In this document: one piece after another, positions 35,161 to 47,790 of the stretch
Numbering within the stretch: position 1 is the first letter of the stretch
Layout: each line of letters starts with the position of its first letter
Assembly (NCBI RefSeq): GCF_024713975.1
Contig: NC_091107.1
Span: 14,621,501-14,685,500 of the forward strand
Reading direction: 5' to 3'
From: Paralichthys olivaceus
Taxonomy: Eukaryota > Chordata > Actinopteri > Pleuronectiformes > Paralichthyidae
DNA length: 64,000 nt
Translations under genes and position numbers: made by a program
The notes under the pieces: generated by a model
Database searches by the model: none
Seen by the model: the letters and a program-made list of their open reading frames with translations, nothing else
What the model was told of the DNA's origin: nothing

Positions 35161-35226
<66 letters not shown>
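35161..35226 (+). repeat. (GT)n microsatellite
   Basis: About 33 GT units. In nlgn3 transcript sense this is (CA)n, about 170 nt inside intron 1. Confidence 0.95.
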
Positions 35227-35227
<1 letters not shown>

Positions 35228-35399
35228 GAGGGGGGGTAAAAATAGGGGGTAAATGCATGCGAGCCAACAGATGCACAAACAGGATAAATCCCCCAGCAGA
35301 GCAATCGCATTCAGTAAAACAGAAAGAAAAGAAACCAGTGATCGATCTGAACACAAAGATTCATCCCACGGGTAAAAATGAAAACCATCATTTACTCAC

Positions 35400-35740
35400 C
35401 TGCTTTTACAGAAGAGGCTGACACGCGCTCCATGTCGAGATTTCCTCCATCGCGTGCCGTGCCGTTCCAGTGCGTCTCGTTACAAAGACACCGTCTCTCT
35501 CTTTCTCTCTCTCTTTCTCTCTCTCTCGCCCTCTCTCTCTCTCGCTCTCTCCGTGGCTGTGTGTGTGTGTGAAATGTTTCCCCCCCTCCTGGTGTCGCTA
35601 TCAAACGCACGGATCTTTTACTCTTTATCTGCCGCTTTGCACGGTCCGTGTGCTTTGCGCATTCACGACGCCAAGGTCAGGAGCGCCAGCGGTTTTAATG
35701 GAGCGCCCACCATAGAGATCTCTCTGCGCGGCGCCCACTG
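35400..35740 (-). other. nlgn3: Non-coding first exon of nlgn3
   Basis: A strong minus-strand donor (AAGCAG|GTGAGTAAA) ends at 35400. It lies 3 kb upstream of the acceptor at 32388. The segment is GC/CpG-rich compared with flanking DNA and includes a transcript-sense (GA)n tract (35493-35551). The transcription start is not precisely placed. Confidence 0.45.
35493..35551 (+). repeat. (CT)n tract in the nlgn3 leader exon
   Basis: A CT-rich run on the plus strand, (GA)n in the nlgn3 transcript, inside the inferred non-coding first exon. Confidence 0.85.
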
Positions 35741-35747
35741 CCAGCGC

Positions 35748-35760
35748 GTTACTAGGCAAC
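35748..35760 (+). promoter_or_regulatory. RFX X-box-like palindrome at the nlgn3 5' end
   Basis: GTTACTAGGCAAC matches the classic imperfect palindrome GTTRCTNGGCAAC bound by RFX factors (EF-C/X-box type). It sits in CpG-rich DNA about 350 bp upstream of the non-coding exon donor, where a promoter is expected. Confidence 0.45.
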
Positions 35761-38700
35761 CGCCGGGATACGCCAGTGTATTAGATTCAGCCTCCAACAC
35801 ACCGACCACATCCCAATTTAGAAAGCATTAACTAACCACCTTTACCTTGGACAGCACACACATTTACATCCATGCGCTCCGGGTGAACCTGTCTTCCACT
35901 GGCCACATAAACAAGTGGCCATTCAAGAAGCCTGCACATGCACCGAGGGCCTGCGTGCAAGAGAAGATGTGCACATTATATTTTACTGTGATTATAAGCC
36001 TGTTAGTAAATTCTGACAACCATGATAAAATGGGACTTGATAAGAAAAGGCCAGCAAAATTGTAAAGCATAATTTGTGTCCAACATTTGGTTTGTAAAGC
36101 CTTTTTAAATTTGACTCATAATTAAGCTTCCAAATATGAATCAAACAATAAAACCCCTGCAATGACAGCCCTTTTGACACTAAGCCCATGTATAAGTCAC
36201 ATTTATATATTATGTTGAAAACAACAGAATTTGAGCCAAAAGTTGTTCATAAACATGGCAAAGTAAAATCAATAATGGATAAGCACAGTGTGGATAAATG
36301 CGGATAAGAATATGGATAAAAAGAAAGTAAAAACCAGTGCGAGAGGAAAATCCAATGAAAGCCACACAAGAAAAATGTTGAGATTATCAACAGAATCATA
36401 ACACAGAATCAGGCTGAATAAAAAGCAAGATTGAAAAGGTGGGTTTTTAAATTAGTTATAGCAGGACAATACCTAATGTCAAACTGTTGACGTGCAAGTG
36501 CAAGTCTTCTGAGTTTAAGACTGGATGAGCAATGCTTTGACCATGTGGCAGGAAATGAATCCAGGACGAATAAATGAAAGTCGTCTCTTTTTTAAAAACA
36601 ACTAACAAATCAATGGATCGGTGTGTTTATTCTAAGCATCGCCCATTTAAAGATTTGAGATGATTTAGCTGTTGCACTGCTTGCTAAACTATATCATTTA
36701 AAGTAAAATTTAAATTCATTTAAAAAAAATATAAATACTGCTTTAATCATACATCATAAATCCACAAACTTATACAGTATAAGGCAATATCCATGCAGAC
36801 AGCTGCTGACAAAGCAAACAGTTTTTCCCACATATGCTTTTTTTTAAATGCCCAGTGGCCATATCTCTGGTGCTGTGCTTATTGTGCACATAGGCCTGTA
36901 GAGCAGAGGGAACATCTTTGCAGTCCTTCAGAGAGATATTGCCCAGTGATGTCTGTTTCAAGCTGGGTTGCCAACGCAAAAAAAATCTAAATAATATTTT
37001 TTACGTATTTTTGTGTGCTACTAAGGCAGATTGTTTGTTTTTCCTGGAAGCAAATGAAGGGAGAATATTATATCAGATGCAGTTGAGGTGAATAAATGGC
37101 ATTCTTACCTTCTTTAGTTGATATATTCCAGGTCATCTGTGGTTGTATTTGGATGGTATGGCTCTACAAATACTTAAACGTTTTTGTGTGGACTTACCAG
37201 AATTATCCTTTTGGGATGTGTAGAGTCCCATAAGGAAGACCTTCTAATTAAAGACACAATTTCCGATCCAGATATTTGCCTCATATCTGGACAGTTTCGC
37301 AACATTAACCTTGAATGTGGTTTGAATCTGCATGATTGGGGACAAAGAAAAAAAGAGCTCTTGCTGCCATAGACGTGCCAGGATAGCCATTGTCCTTTTC
37401 ATTTTCTGTCATAATGAAAAGATTCCCATTTAGGGTTGAACTGACATGAGTTGATGTCGGCAGTTGTACTCAGAGGACTGTTGCCATAGTGCCACAGGCC
37501 TCAAAAGACAAATTTATGTCAATCTGTCAGGCACCATATAATTACTTTCAGCATCTTTACAGTTTTTTGCCAGTGATGAATCTGTGAACGTCCCACCTTT
37601 TTCCAAGGCAATGCACCACGACATTAACCTGTCCTGATGAGCCCATGTGTTGACTGAAATTAGTTTTATTGAACTGAGCCTTATTTGAGCCTGACTTTTG
37701 CAGGGCTGGGTCACCACACACTCTCCGACAAGTTCCTCCCCAGGCATTAATCAAAGGCTTGTGCTTCAGATTTTTGGGAAGACGCTGTCCTCGCAGAAAT
37801 ACAAGAAAACTGTCCGAGAGGTGAAAAGAGGAGATGAGGTCTTGCCTGAGCTGTTTTCAGCAGGGGTATAGAGATACTCACCTTCACTCACTGTAATCAG
37901 TGGTGGAAGGATAACTTTAAAAAATGTACAACTGGCCTCTGTGATTGCTAGAAAGTGTGAAAGATTAAGACTGCAGTTACAAGTGAAAGCAAGATGTCTG
38001 GGCTCACCTCCATGGACAGGGTAAAGACCTCAGATGTTGCTCGGAGTAGAGCTGCTTCCCTAACACTGAAAAAAGGCAGTGATGTGTTGGACATTTGAGA
38101 AGGATTCGTCTCATGAGGAGGTATTTGTGGCACATCAAATTGGAAGGAGACCTTGGGGGCAACACAATGATGAGATTACATATTCCATCTGGCCTGCTAA
38201 CTCTTTGTGATCCTACAAGAGAATCGAGAGATAGATGCCAGTGCCAGCTTGCAACCAGTACCCAGAATCATTTTGCCATGATAACATGTCTTTAAACTAA
38301 CCCGTCTCAATCAGCTGTCTTTCTCTTTTTCATTTTGAAGATTGTCAACATGGAGGCTGTCATGTGCATGTTTCAAGCACTACAGGCAGGGAACAGACAC
38401 CTTATTAGCTCTCACATATGTTCAAAGAAACAGAGCTATATCTTGATTCTGACCTCTTTTTTAATAAGGGTCAGTATTGGCTTTGTTTACCGGATTCCCG
38501 GCGGCCCCCTCAGATCCCTCTTTTCCCCTGCTTTGTTCTTCACGACCCACTGCAGTGTCCGCCGTGTGCTGAGAGCATACAACAGCAGCATGCCCAAATA
38601 ATGCAGAGCACTCTTCAAACAACCCTTTCACTACTACATTATGGATATGATATAAGGTCCACTGTCTTTGATGATTCCACTGACATTCCTTGTCTTTCTT

Positions 38701-38859
38701 GGCAGGAAACCATGTATTTTTTGTTGGTTGTTGATTTATTTCTGTTTCCTCCATCAGTTAATGTATTTATGTCATGCTAATGTATTGATGGGTTGTTCTG
38801 AATAACTGATCAATCAGGTAAATCAATCAAATGAAAATGTCTTCTTTGTTCCTTGAATA

Positions 38860-39260
38860 CACCATAAAAAGATTAGATTATATGAAACTTTAATGATCCC
38901 CAGGGGGAAAGTGGGTCATGTAGCTGTGGAGAAAAGGATATACCGCAGGTATGTGCAAACAGAAACAGCTGCTGAATTTACCAGAGGAGGGGAACACAAC
39001 AGGATATGGTGGTAGCAGTGAATATAGCCTGCTGAATATTGAACATACAGCCAGTCGTATAACAAGCAACAGATGCAGTCCTTCATTTGCAGGTCAGCGC
39101 ATGTTAGTTTATAGATTTACAGCAGAAATGCAGTGTGTGCAGAATGTGCATTAATGCAGAGGGAGGACAGTAAGTACACAGCAGCCTGTCAAAAGTATGC
39201 AAATGCATGATTAATATGCTGATGATTCTACAATTGGGGTACAGTGCAACGATTGCTTTG
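38860..39260 (+). repeat. Probable retroelement-derived sequence
   Basis: The segment starts near 'ttagattatatgaaactttaatgatccccag', which resembles the 'actttattgatccc' 3'-end motif common to teleost non-LTR elements. No coding domain was found. The boundary is a guess. Confidence 0.3.
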
Positions 39261-39534
39261 TATTTAGCGATGCCCATCCATAATTCCTTTACATAAACAA
39301 ATGATCACTATGTCCTATTCAAACCCTACTGGAGCTTACCTGCAGAGGTGGTGCTGTTATCAGACACCCCTGAGCGTTATTGTTGTGAGGCAGCTCCTGG
39401 CAAAGAAGGTGCATTTACATAGCTGTTTTCACACTCTTCATCACGATAATATCTTTCAATGATCTCTAAATGAAATCTCATTGAAGCACCTTTAGAATAA
39501 GAAAATTATATTCTCCATAGTTAATTGCCTTATT

Positions 39535-39630
39535 TGTTTGTTTGTTTGTCTGTTGGTTAGCTGGATTATGCAAAAACTACTCAACAGATTACCATAAAAC
39601 TTGGAGGAAGGATGCAGTATTGGTCAAGGG
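39535..39630 (+). repeat. Family A dispersed repeat, 5' fragment
   Basis: 'tgcaaaaactactcaacagattaccataaaacttgg' followed by 'aggaaggatgcagtat' matches the 5' part of the family; the 3' part is missing. Confidence 0.5.
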
Positions 39631-40507
39631 GGAGGGAGCAGGACATTTTTTTTTAACTATTGTTACACTAACTAATGTTGCAGCTGAATACCGCTCCCCT
39701 CACCCTCACATGAAGGAGAACCTGTGGTGAACTTCAGGTGTCATAAAAACTCAAAAGGTGTTTAGTTTGTCCAGTCTGGACTACAGTTAAAACATGGCGG
39801 CCTCCTAAGAGAGGACCCCCTCGATGTAAATATAAAGTATTTAAATATAAAGGGCCCATTCTAGGATAACGAAAACAACAATTCACACAATTTTGATGAA
39901 ATTGACTAGTGAAAACATCATGAGGATTATTTTATATAAAATTTTGCAGCTAGATCCCTTTCACCTAAATCTTACATACTTTAAGGCATTTTTTAAAACA
40001 TATTTCATATATATCGTGTGAATGCTGTTTACCACACTGAGGGGAAAAAGAAGGTAGATATAAGATTGCATTTCATGTGATATATTATTTTGCTCTCTCA
40101 ATGATGCTTTCCACATCCAATCCCTAATGTCAATTGCTGTCAATATTTAGCCTACCACCAAAACATGTTGCGATAAATCCCCTGCACTGTCTATGTGAGT
40201 ACCTATAGTGTATTTAATAAGCAATGCTGTGCAGCATCAATATGTATGAGGCCAATCATCCTTGGCACATCTGAGGGCTCACTGGAAGGGACAAAACCCT
40301 GCAAGACATGACTCAGGGAAAAGAACTCCCACGTACTTTCACTGTTCCTTACACTTTCCCATGATGCACTGCGCGACTGTAATAGTTGGCAGTTAGGAAA
40401 GCGATTTAATTTACCAGAACTTTATAAACATAGTTGTTTACCTGTGCGCTGCAGACACCTGCCGTTTCACTTTCAGAGACTTTGAGCACGTGAGGGAGAG
40501 CTGGTTT

Positions 40508-40601
40508 CCGGAAGGTTACCGCGGTCACTACGGCAACGGCGAGTGACGTGACAGTCGCGGGAGAGTAAACGGTTGAAGGAGCGGACTGTTTGTCTGCAGA
40601 C
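40508..40601 (+). promoter_or_regulatory. cchcr1: cchcr1 promoter with ETS, RFX-like and CRE-like motifs
   Basis: Within 100 bp of the start codon are CCGGAAG (ETS type) at 40508-40514, an X-box-like GTCACTACGGCAAC (one mismatch, two-base spacer) at 40524-40537 with an extra GTTACC half-site at 40515, and TGACGTGA (CRE/ATF-like) at 40544-40551. The region is CpG-rich and has no TATA box. Confidence 0.45.
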
Positions 40602-42984
40602 ATGGAGACACTCGACGAGCTCAGAGCTCCCACTGACTTCACCTCACCCGCTGTGTCAAGTAAGGGCTTTCTTCTGTTCGCGTGTTTGACACTTGCTCGT
40701 AACTTTATAGCAAGATCAAGATAACGTTAGCTGACGTTAGCTTACAATGTCACCTGCAAATGTCATCTCCAGTGGTGACACTTCGCTAACAATGAAAGAG
40801 GTTGACATGCTGGGAAATGTCTCCACTGAAGAAACATTAGAGATGTAGTCTGGCTAACGCATGCACTCTCATAAGCACTACTTCATGTTATGCAGGGACC
40901 GTCCAGGAGGACCTGGTGCCCCCGTCACATTTTGCATCGAGTATCCAGTCTGCTGGAGCCCCCAGAGGCGTTCAGGTCACAGGGACAACCCCACCCATCT
41001 CCTGGTTAAAGCCAGGCGTGACATCAGCACCATCAGGGGATCCCCATCCTGCCAACCCATGGCTCGCCATCACCCAGGCCCAACAAGAAATCTTGGAGCT
41101 GAGGAAGGAAAATCGACGGATTATGATGTTACAAGAAAATAGCATAAAAGGAAGGATCCCTGCAGATCATCCAACAGACCTCAGGGCGAGGTATCCTGCA
41201 GTGTATTTTATATGTTGAGAAATACTAGAATTGTACTTCATTTGGGTAAAATATTGAATCAGTCATATTTCTTTTACACAGATCTGCAGAGAGAAGTGAG
41301 CATTGGTCCAGATGGGACTCCGAGTGGCGTCTGGAGGCAGAAAAGCACAAGGCCGAAGCTGAGAGATTGAAGGGCCAGGTGGACACCCTGAAGGAGTGTG
41401 TAGGGAGACACAGAGAGGAGAACAGAGACAGAGACAGCACGCTAAACAGGTAAGAAATATGTTCACGCTAGAGTGCATTTGAGACATTTTACGGTTATGT
41501 TCAAAATTCTCTATGTTAAAAACATGTCAGAGTTTTGTGATTAATTGTAACCATCAAGCTTAACGTGGCATAATCTTTTGTATGACAGACAGAACCTTGA
41601 GCTGGAAGCGATGCGTGAAGAGCTATGTAAGACGAAGACTGAACTGAGCAAAATCAGAGATGAGCTCACTCACAGCAGTGTGCAGAAGGAGAAAATAAGC
41701 TCACAGGTAATAGTGTTTACTGACTAAACATTTCATTTCGACACCAAAGTTCACCGGGGAGTTGCTGGCGTCTTATAACTCAATTTGGAAGTTTGTTAGG
41801 TGATATTTTTAGTACAGTATTTCACAGTTTACTGACACTTTTAATTTAGCAAGTTTCGCTGATGAGTTCCATGTATGAATATTATCCTATGTTTATCATT
41901 TCTGTTGGTTTGCAGCTTGAAAGACTACAAAGCGAGTCTGGCGAGGAAATCGCAAGGCTGAGGAAAGAAGTAGACTGGAGGAAAGAGGAAACCCGGGAGC
42001 TCGCTCTGAAGGCTGAAATGGGCAGATCACAGGCTGAGGAGGAAGTCAAACAGCAGACGCTGAGACTTTCAGAACATTTGGAGCAACTTCAGAGGAAGCA
42101 AGAGGTGGAGGTGTGTACACAAGGAAGATTAAACAATCATAAATCGTGTAGATACTGATTTGGGGGATCTTTCTAAAGCGTGTCTGAAAATGTCCAACGT
42201 TATCTCTTAACTTCCAGCTGCAACAGTTGAATGCATCCCACTCAGCAGAGTTGGTTGCAGCAAAGCAAACAAACAGCGAACTACAGGACCGACTTGAATC
42301 AATGGCCTCAGAAGTGCTGCGGCTGAAGAGCACTCAGATGGAGGTGTCTACCGAGAGAGATGAGCTGAAAGAGCACATAAGGTGTCACATTCAATCTACA
42401 ACTGCCAAAGAGCCAAACATCTTTCTACATTTGTGGTCATCACATTCACTTGATTCTGGGATGTTGTTTATTTTTCAGCCAAATGGGACAAGCTCTTGAA
42501 ACACAATCTGCAACACTGCACAGCCTCAGAAATTACATCGGCCAGCTTGCCCCAGAGCAACGAGAGAAGGAACAATTAAACGAAGTGGTTGAGGTAGAGA
42601 CTTTTTAAACAGTATTGATTGCTATCAGCTCACTATGAAGTGCTTGGATGGGAAAACACTTTTAAATGTTATTCTTTTCCGTAGAGCGAGAATGGTGGAG
42701 GAAATAACTTGATGAATTAAAATGCCAGTTATAATAATTCATCCCTAGTTTATCCCTAATAATTAACATTATTTTATTTTGTAGAGGCTGAACAAAGAGA
42801 AGGCAACTCTTAAGATGACCGCTGAGCTTTTGACAATCAGACTTAACTCTGTGAATGAGATACTCACCCTTCAAGAAGAGAAAATGGGGAAGGAGGTGGG
42901 TGTTCTTTACATTTCATTTTAAAATCCCTCAAGAAAAAACTAATTTGTAAGCAATTGTTGTCCATGCTTCATCTGGAGTATTTG

Positions 42985-43056
<72 letters not shown>

Positions 43057-46000
43057 ACATGTTTTTGTTTGTGTCTGTGGGTGTTCCAACAGACCTTGAC
43101 AGGCCCACATGTCAAGAATGGATCCGAAGGCCTTCAAGTGATTCAACTCTGGAGAGAAAAGGTGTTCAAGTTATGTGTTCAGCTTCGCTCAAAGGACATT
43201 GAATTAAGAGGAGAAAAGGAGGAACTCCTTTCAAAAGTATGAATTCTGGTAGTACACTGTGGTAGAATCACATCCAGTGTGTAGGAAACTGGGATTAAAA
43301 TTAATACTGTGTGCTGTGTGTTTTAGCTCAGATCTTTGGAGCTGCACCTCCAGCAGGAGCAGCACCGGGCTAGTGTCCTCCAGCACAGTCTAGATGACAG
43401 GATAGCTGAGCTGGACCTGGAGAGAGTGGAAAAGGAGGTTAGTAGCAGAGCAAGTGATGTGATTTACGTGGCTGTCTTAAATTGTGATGATGCTAAATAA
43501 ATTCGGGCCTGCTTAGAAAAGTGATAAACACTTAGCATACATTTTTCTAGCCCAGCAGAGGATGCTGACTATATGAAAACTTTGCTAGTTCCTGAGAATT
43601 GAGGTTGTAAGAACAGCAGCTGGCCACAAAGACATAGAACCGTGCATCATGGTAGATTTGTATACGATACTCTATCATATGGTTATGTGTTTTTCCCATC
43701 AGACATTGAAACATGACTTGGCCCAGGCTCACAAGGAAAATTCTCAGCTGAAGTCTCAGAGCCAGAAATCAGCGGCTGAACTTAAAATCCTGACAGAGGC
43801 CGTGCAAAGGTAAACCAACTAGAAGAATAATTGTAGAACAGAAGGAAAATGCTAAACTGTTATTCATGTCAGTTTTAAAATATTGAATCACAGATAATTA
43901 CGGATTTTGGCTTTGCATCACAGATTCCGGGTGGCATTTGAAAGTAAGGTGGCAGAAGTTGACGCAGCTCAAGGAAGGCTTAGCACTTTCACCCAGAGGC
44001 TAGTTTTCGCTAAAAGACGAGTGGAGACAATCCAAGGTGCGATCACACTGGAAGTAAATTGGATAATTGCAATGGTTCACTTTATAGTAAAGAATTCACA
44101 TGATTGTGTTTCTGCTTCTACAGGTTTGATCATGAGGAGAGTGGCTCTGCAGAAAATTCAGCAGGCCAGTAAACAGGTAGAACAGGACGCTGACAGGTAC
44201 AGTATGAGGTTCCATCATATACATCTCTTAAGCCTAAATTAAAACTGCTTACTTGTTTTGAACAAAAGCTTCCAAATTTCAATCAATGCTTTTATGAAAT
44301 GTAATAAATCACACACCTCTTTGCATTTTAATCCTGTAAACGCCAGATCTTTTAGTGCTTCTACTGGTTAAGTAATTACATGAAAATTAAATGAATCATT
44401 ATGGGTCAGATTTGGAGTGAGCCAATTTAGAAAACATTTCATCCAAATTAATTTACCCTTTCAACACTAATTCAGAATTAATAGGCTTATTCAAGCCTAC
44501 TAATGCATTTCACATTGCATTTATATATTTGTAATTGTATACACAGTCCAAGTAAGAGCATATTGCTTTACAAAACATGCCTCAAAAGAAGAAGTGTTCA
44601 AACATGAAAATATCTGTTTCAGCGTTGTTGGAAATGGGGCAGAATAAATCAATACAGTGATATTAATAACTAAATGTCAGGATATCACAATATGATAGTT
44701 TTAAATAGTATTACTCAACATGCAAAAGCTGTTCCTTTCTGGTTGGCAAGAGTGAAGCTTGCTTTGTTAGATAAAACTGTGCAGTTGCTTCTCAGCCTCT
44801 CTACATGACTCTCTGTTCCTTCATTTGCTCTGCCATCTTGTCTGTGCTGCCCTGCAGCCTGACAAACCTCCAGACAGAGCTCGGTTTGGTGTGTGAAGAG
44901 AGAGACAAGCTCACACAGGAGCTCAAAAGAACCCCGGAGCTCATCGAGAAAGCCTTGGCCGATCTGAAAGAACAGTGTGAGCACCCTTTCTACAACATGA
45001 CAAATTGTAATGGATCATCTGTTGGCTGTACATGTTTTGGCAACCCATGTGTCTCAGCTCACTTTGCACCTCCTCCTCAGATGAAAGCAGACGGAGGCAG
45101 CAGCAACAGGAGCTGGAGCAGAGCTGGACAGAGGTCCGGCAAGCTGTGGCTGGGAGAGAGGAGGCAGAGCGGAGCCTGCAGGACATGCAGGCTCAGCTGG
45201 AGGAGTGCAAGGGCAGTCTGGAGAAACTCCGCTCTGAGCTGCTCACCCAGCAGGAGCACAGCGAGCAGGGTGAGGCAGCAGCTAGATTAAGCCGAATTAC
45301 TAGTTTTCAGCCTTGATTTATCTGAGCAAAGGAGACAGCGCCCCTGCTCTTTTTCAAAAACGCCCTTCATCACATTCTCCTTATATTCACATCTTGGATT
45401 AGGTTGCCACTCCCCTCTGCTTGGTGGCATAACTGGAGCAGTTGGGGATTAAGTGAAATGCTCAAGAGCACCTTGACTGTAGTTGTTCCACCAACTCCTC
45501 CTAAAGGGAATATATCTGGCTAGCTGCTACGTGCACCACGATTTTTACCAACTTGTCGCTAACTTTATTTTGTCTGCCATTTGAAGCTGGGCTTGTAGCG
45601 TGTAGCTGGTAATTAAGAGCTTTTAGATGAAAAACAGCTGCCTGCGAGGCCCTGCTGTGAGTCAACCAAACAATTAAATCTGCAAGGCACAAAATCAAGG
45701 TGATGATCTTCAAGTTCCCACAAAACTCTGACTGCAAGTCAGGTGATACATTTCAGTTTTGGTTTGTCACTATGAGAGACTCTTTTCATTTACATGATTC
45801 ACAGAACAGATTATAGCCACTTAAATAATGCACACATCAGATCCATGCTGATTGATTTAATCTTTCTCCTAAATGTCAGGTCTTAATATGAGTCGCTGTA
45901 TATTCCTCAGCTTTCAATGAAATGTTTTTTTTTAATTAAATAGAGGTGCCCTTTTCTGACCTTTAGGCCACTGCCACCTTGCTGTGTCAGTTTGTTACGT

Positions 46001-47126
46001 TCAGGCAGGGATACAATGTTTTTTCTGAATTTAAAGAAACATGAAAATACAAAACAAATACACATACTCTAAACACACATATCCATAATAATAATGTCTC
46101 AATAAAGTCTCATTCTGATATTTGATAAGCCTGGATCATTTAATTAGCTCTGAAAATTTGTAAACAGATGCATAAAGATCAATTTATTCTGCGACATAAA
46201 CAAACACAGCATCAGACTCTGTTTTTCAATGGTACATTTGCTGTTCTTCAGTCCTGCAGGAGAGGGTGTCTGAGATTGAGCACCGCTGTGCTGAGAAGCT
46301 GAGAGAGATGGAGGTTCAAGTCAATACGGCCAGGAGAGAGCACACCAAAGCAGGTAGGAGCCGGATTAGCACGGCGCTACATCCTCTCACAGAAGCCTTA
46401 CACAAGGGACTGAAGTCATATCTGTAACACAGACTGTGAGCTAATATGACTGGAATTGTTTACACAGTATACAGCAGCATTTCCTGTTGGCGCTTCATCC
46501 GTCTGTGTTGTCTCTTACAGTTATGACATTGCGGCAGTTTCAGAGAGAGAAAGCAAGGAAGCAGGATGAGAAGAGAGAAACTCAGTATTTAGGGGGTGTA
46601 CACACAAAGAGGGAAGTTCAGAAAACACAACCAAAGGAGATGGAAAAGGACAAAAGTCTATTGATGGTGAGAGTTTCTTGAAGCAAATAACAGTTGTTGT
46701 TTCTGTCTGTATTTCTGTTAATGAACTCATAGACCTGAATCTGTTCCAGGCCACTGTTGCAGAGCGAGGGCTGGCGAGTGAGTACACAAGAGTTCCTGCA
46801 GCAGCTTCACAAATCTCTGCTGCTCCCAGAGAACAACAACCAGAACCTTCAGAGAGGGGTAGCTCTGTGCGGGCAAAGGTCCAACTGCCTGCTGAGGGTA
46901 AGAAATGTCCCAACTCCTACAGATGCTATTCATTTAAAACACTAACACTTACACAGACATGATTGAAATGACTGTCGGGCCTGTCTGTGTCCCTTCAGAG
47001 AGACTCCTGTCTGTTTTGGAGGAGCTCCGCACTCTCAGTGCTGCAGTGGTACACAGCTCTGAGGACTCTGAGGAGGAGGGAGAGAAAAACAGCGTGGGTC
47101 CATCCACAGACAGCTTGCACAGCTGA
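40602..47126 (+). CDS. cchcr1: Coiled-coil alpha-helical rod protein 1 homologue (19 exons, 867 aa)
   Basis: Exons: 40602-40659, 40896-41190, 41282-41449, 41589-41706, 41916-42110, 42218-42381, 42479-42593, 42785-42895, 43093-43236, 43327-43437, 43703-43809, 43924-44036, 44124-44196, 44858-44976, 45081-45269, 46252-46353, 46521-46666, 46750-46897 and 46999-47126 (stop TGA 47124-47126). The total is 2604 nt, with every junction in phase. The product is almost entirely Leu/Glu/Lys/Gln-rich coiled coil after a Pro-rich start. Blocks matching human CCHCR1 are PPSHF near the N-terminus, LRNYIGQ, ILTLQEE, LWREKVFKLCVQL, GLIMRRVALQ, ARREHTKAVMTLRQFQRE and KEMEKDKSLLMAT, in the same order. CCHCR1 is a centrosome and P-body associated coiled-coil protein. 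Length is slightly above the human 782 aa. Poly(A) candidates are AATAAA at 47773-47778 or in the AAATAAATAAAT run near 47582. Confidence 0.92.
42988..43055 (+). repeat. (TG)n microsatellite near a cchcr1 splice acceptor
   Basis: About 34 TG units in transcript sense end about 37 nt before the exon at 43093. Confidence 0.95.
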
Positions 47127-47790
47127 TACCTGAGGATGAGTCACTGGAGGCAGTTAAAACACCTTCATTTGTACAAAAGGTGGGCAGTGTTAAAGATGTA
47201 GTAGCCAATTACAGTCAGTGGAAACACATAGTTTGAGCCAAACATCAGAAAAGCACGCATGTCACATTTGCCGGTGGGTGTACAAGAATAATAATTGGTA
47301 TTTAATGCACATGACACGGTGTGCATAAATATCAGTTATCTACAGGATAATGTTTATACACAGATTCTGCATGTGAATATGCAGAATAGCACTTAATGGA
47401 GAATAGCCAAAGTCGTATCTGGACCTAAAACGCCTGCACAGTTTGGAGTGCAAACATTTTACGGCCAAAAGAAGATGGAGTCTTGGTCTGGTTACTCACT
47501 GTCTACACCATAAGTTCCAAAATATTGGTTGTTGCCCCAATATTTTGTTAATGTAAAATAGCTGCACAGATAGTGATGACTTAAATAAATAAATGCAAAC
47601 ATGTGACTAGATGGAAGCCTGCGAGATAAAAATACAACTGTACAACTAGTACTTTCCCTCCTAATGTGAATAGAGTATCTATTAGTAGTCTGTACTGTTC
47701 AGTTCATGTGATGGTCTAAGTATTTCTTTGCTATGCTGAGGCTGGTGTTTTACTTTTCAATGCAACCTAAGTAATAAAATATGTTTTTAT
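47127..47790 (+). other. cchcr1: 3' untranslated region of cchcr1
   Basis: AT-rich sequence after the stop. The AATAAA at 47773-47778 is the best candidate signal, with an earlier AATAAA-containing run near 47582. No further exon was found. Confidence 0.45.

Larger units (their letters stand above)
35761..40400. other. Intergenic region between the divergent nlgn3 and cchcr1 genes
   Basis: The two genes start back-to-back about 4.8 kb apart. I see no splice-consistent exon here. Part of the region is repeat-like: 'aactttaatgatccccaggggga' at about 38884-38908 resembles the tail motif of teleost LINE/SINE elements, and a family A fragment lies at about 39535-39630. The rest gives no recognisable feature. 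Confidence 0.5.

Noticed and set aside
35378-35831. Several open frames of 64-125 codons rich in Ser-Leu
   Set aside because: They arise from the CT repeat in the nlgn3 leader and have no supporting splice or homology signal.
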